In this document: one piece after another, positions 63,016-64,000 of the stretch
Layout of the letters: every line of letters begins with the position of its first letter
Position numbering within the stretch: the first letter of the stretch is position 1
From: Streptomyces odontomachi
GTDB lineage: Bacteria > Actinomycetota > Actinomycetes > Streptomycetales > Streptomycetaceae
Direction: 5' to 3'
Assembly: GCF_024435355.1 (NCBI RefSeq)
Contig: NZ_JAMJWG010000004.1
Location: 248,001 to 312,000 of the forward strand
Length of the DNA: 64,000 bases
Made by a program: the position numbers and the translations under genes
The notes under the pieces: model-generated
Database searches by the model: none
Seen by the model: the letters and a program-made list of their open reading frames with translations, nothing else
Told to the model about the DNA's origin: nothing

Positions 63016-64000
63016 GGAAGCTCCACCTGAAGCGTTGTCGGGCCGCCCTGAGGGCTGGTCAGGCTGAGGCTACCGTCGTGCGCCGCGACCCGGCGGCGCA
63101 TGCCGGTGAGCCCTGAGCCGCCCCCCTCTCCCCCGGAGCCGACCGCCTCGGATGTGCCCCCGGCGCCGCCACGGCCGTCGTCCTCGACGCGCAGCAGCAG
63201 CGTGCCGCCGCGGCTGTGCGCCGTGACGGTGGCGTGCGCTGCACCGCTGTGCTTGGCGACGTTGGTCAGCGCCTCGGCGACCACGAAGTAGGCGGTCGCC
63301 TCGACGGACGCGGCACACCGCTCGGGTATGTCGACGTCGACCCGGCACGGCACCGGGCAGTTGGCGGCGAGGCCGGACAGCGCGCCGGTCAGACCCCGGT
63401 CGTCCAGGACCGGCGGCAGGATGCTCCGGGAGACCGTGCGTAGTTCGGCGAGCGCCTGTTCGGCGGCCGACTGGGCACGTTCCAGCAGCTCGTCGGCGCC
63501 GGCCGGGTCGCGGGCCACCATGCGACGGGCCGCGCCGAGCAGGACGGTGACGGTGACGATGCGGTTCTGCGTGCCGTCGTGCAACGACCGTTCGATACGG
63601 CGCAGTTCGACGGCGTGGGCGTCCAGCGCGGCGGCGCGGGTGGCGGTCAGCTCCGCCACCCGCAGGGAGAGGTCGACGTCCGGACCGGCCACGAGGAGGC
63701 TGCGTCCGGGCCGGGCCTGGAGGCGGGCCATGCCGGGGGTGAGCCCGAGGATGATGACGATCCAGCTCAGGCCCAGCAGCGCCACGGCGAGCGCGTCCGG
63801 CCAGGAGTGCGCGACGCCGAAGCCCACCGAGGTGGCGGTGGTGTCCTCGGGCATGGCCCGCCAGTACAGCGGGAACGTGGTGTCGCGGAGGGCGGCGACC
63901 GGCAGGTAGACGCCGAGCAGTCCCAGCAGCAGCCCGAGGGTGGCGTGCCGCAGCAGCCAGCGCAGCTCCCGGCGGGTGGTGGGGTCGACGAGGGCGGGCC
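63003..64000 (-). CDS. NarL-type sensor histidine kinase (5' end outside the window)
   Basis: The kinase partner of the response regulator. The reading frame stays open to the right edge (332 codons in the window), so the N-terminus is missing. It has at least two hydrophobic segments (about 63890-63945 and 63740-63800), a HisKA_3 domain with the phosphoacceptor in IERSLHDGTQNRIV and a C-terminal HATPase (VAEALTNVAKHSGA, VEDDGRGG, GSGLTGMRRRV). The loop before the last ATPase motif is Gly-rich. An in-frame ATG at 63854 is internal, not the start. Confidence 0.93.
   Translation of the reverse strand, partial: PALVDPTTRRELRWLLRHATLGLLLGLLGVYLPVAALRDTTFPLYWRAMPEDTTATSVGFGVAHSWPDALAVALLGLSWIVIILGLTPGMARLQARPGRSLLVAGPDVDLSLRVAELTATRAAALDAHAVELRRIERSLHDGTQNRIVTVTVLLGAARRMVARDPAGADELLERAQSAAEQALAELRTVSRSILPPVLDDRGLTGALSGLAANCPVPCRVDVDIPERCAASVEATAYFVVAEALTNVAKHSGAAHATVTAHSRGGTLLLRVEDDGRGGAGGTSEAVGSGGEGGGSGLTGMRRRVAAHDGSLSLTSPQGGPTTLQVELPCGS

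Overview
The window is high-GC DNA with strong third-position GC, antisense open frames under most genes, GTG/TTG starts, rare TTA codons and typical streptomycete families (SARP/AfsR, FxsB-type radical SAM, GH64, CU044_5270, large LAL regulator). It is most likely a Streptomyces chromosome segment, probably from an accessory-rich part. All assignments were made by reading the sequence; no database search was run.

Layout. 1-2810: 3' part of an AfsR-like regulator. 3036-7472: a LacI regulator and a GH3 beta-glycosidase, surrounded by copies of the palindrome TCGAAGCGCTTCGA and a 24-bp array of its half-site. 7482-15183: a nickel-pincer (lar) cluster on the minus strand. It holds a LarA homologue, larB, larC, a beta-hydroxyacid dehydrogenase, an MFS transporter, larE and a GntR/FCD regulator, and three of its promoters share an ACATGT-centred motif. 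15294-17215: an ECF sigma factor and a membrane-anchored partner. 17249-27347: a nine-gene sugar operon on the minus strand (TIM-barrel isomerase, split transketolase, FGGY kinase, DUF2291, RbsACB-like importer, SorC regulator). Its gene content fits the D-apiose/apulose-4-phosphate transketolase pathway. 27566-29149: a secreted DUF1593 protein.

29173-33336: a two-component system with an ABC exporter. 33736-39198: secreted enzymes (GH64 glucanase, frameshifted penicillin acylase, GDSL lipase with ricin domain) and a 171-bp MITE-like palindrome at a CTAG site. 39248-47141: two convergent operons that together encode a complete meta-cleavage route (FAD hydroxylase, extradiol dioxygenase, C-C hydrolase, hydratase, aldolase, acylating acetaldehyde dehydrogenase), with IclR and TetR regulators and a shared bidirectional terminator. 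47151-49415: a secreted protein that looks like an S8-protease prodomain without the protease.

The most unusual part is 49781-59584. It holds a stand-alone amino acid:carrier-protein ligase, a strongly translated 46-codon peptide gene, an attenuator-like hairpin, a KAS III homologue, an AurF-like diiron oxygenase, an aminoacyl-carrier-like protein, an FxsB-like radical SAM/SPASM maturase, a carrier-condensation protein, an FMN reductase and a LAL regulator. The carrier-condensation gene and the regulator gene each have one in-frame TTA codon, which points to bldA control. I read this as a hybrid cluster in which a ribosomal peptide and a carrier-tethered amino acid are both processed. I do not recognise it as a described family.

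The window ends with a cupin, a TetR regulator, a TetX-like FAD monooxygenase (59690-62280) and a NarL-type two-component pair running off the right edge (62356-64000).
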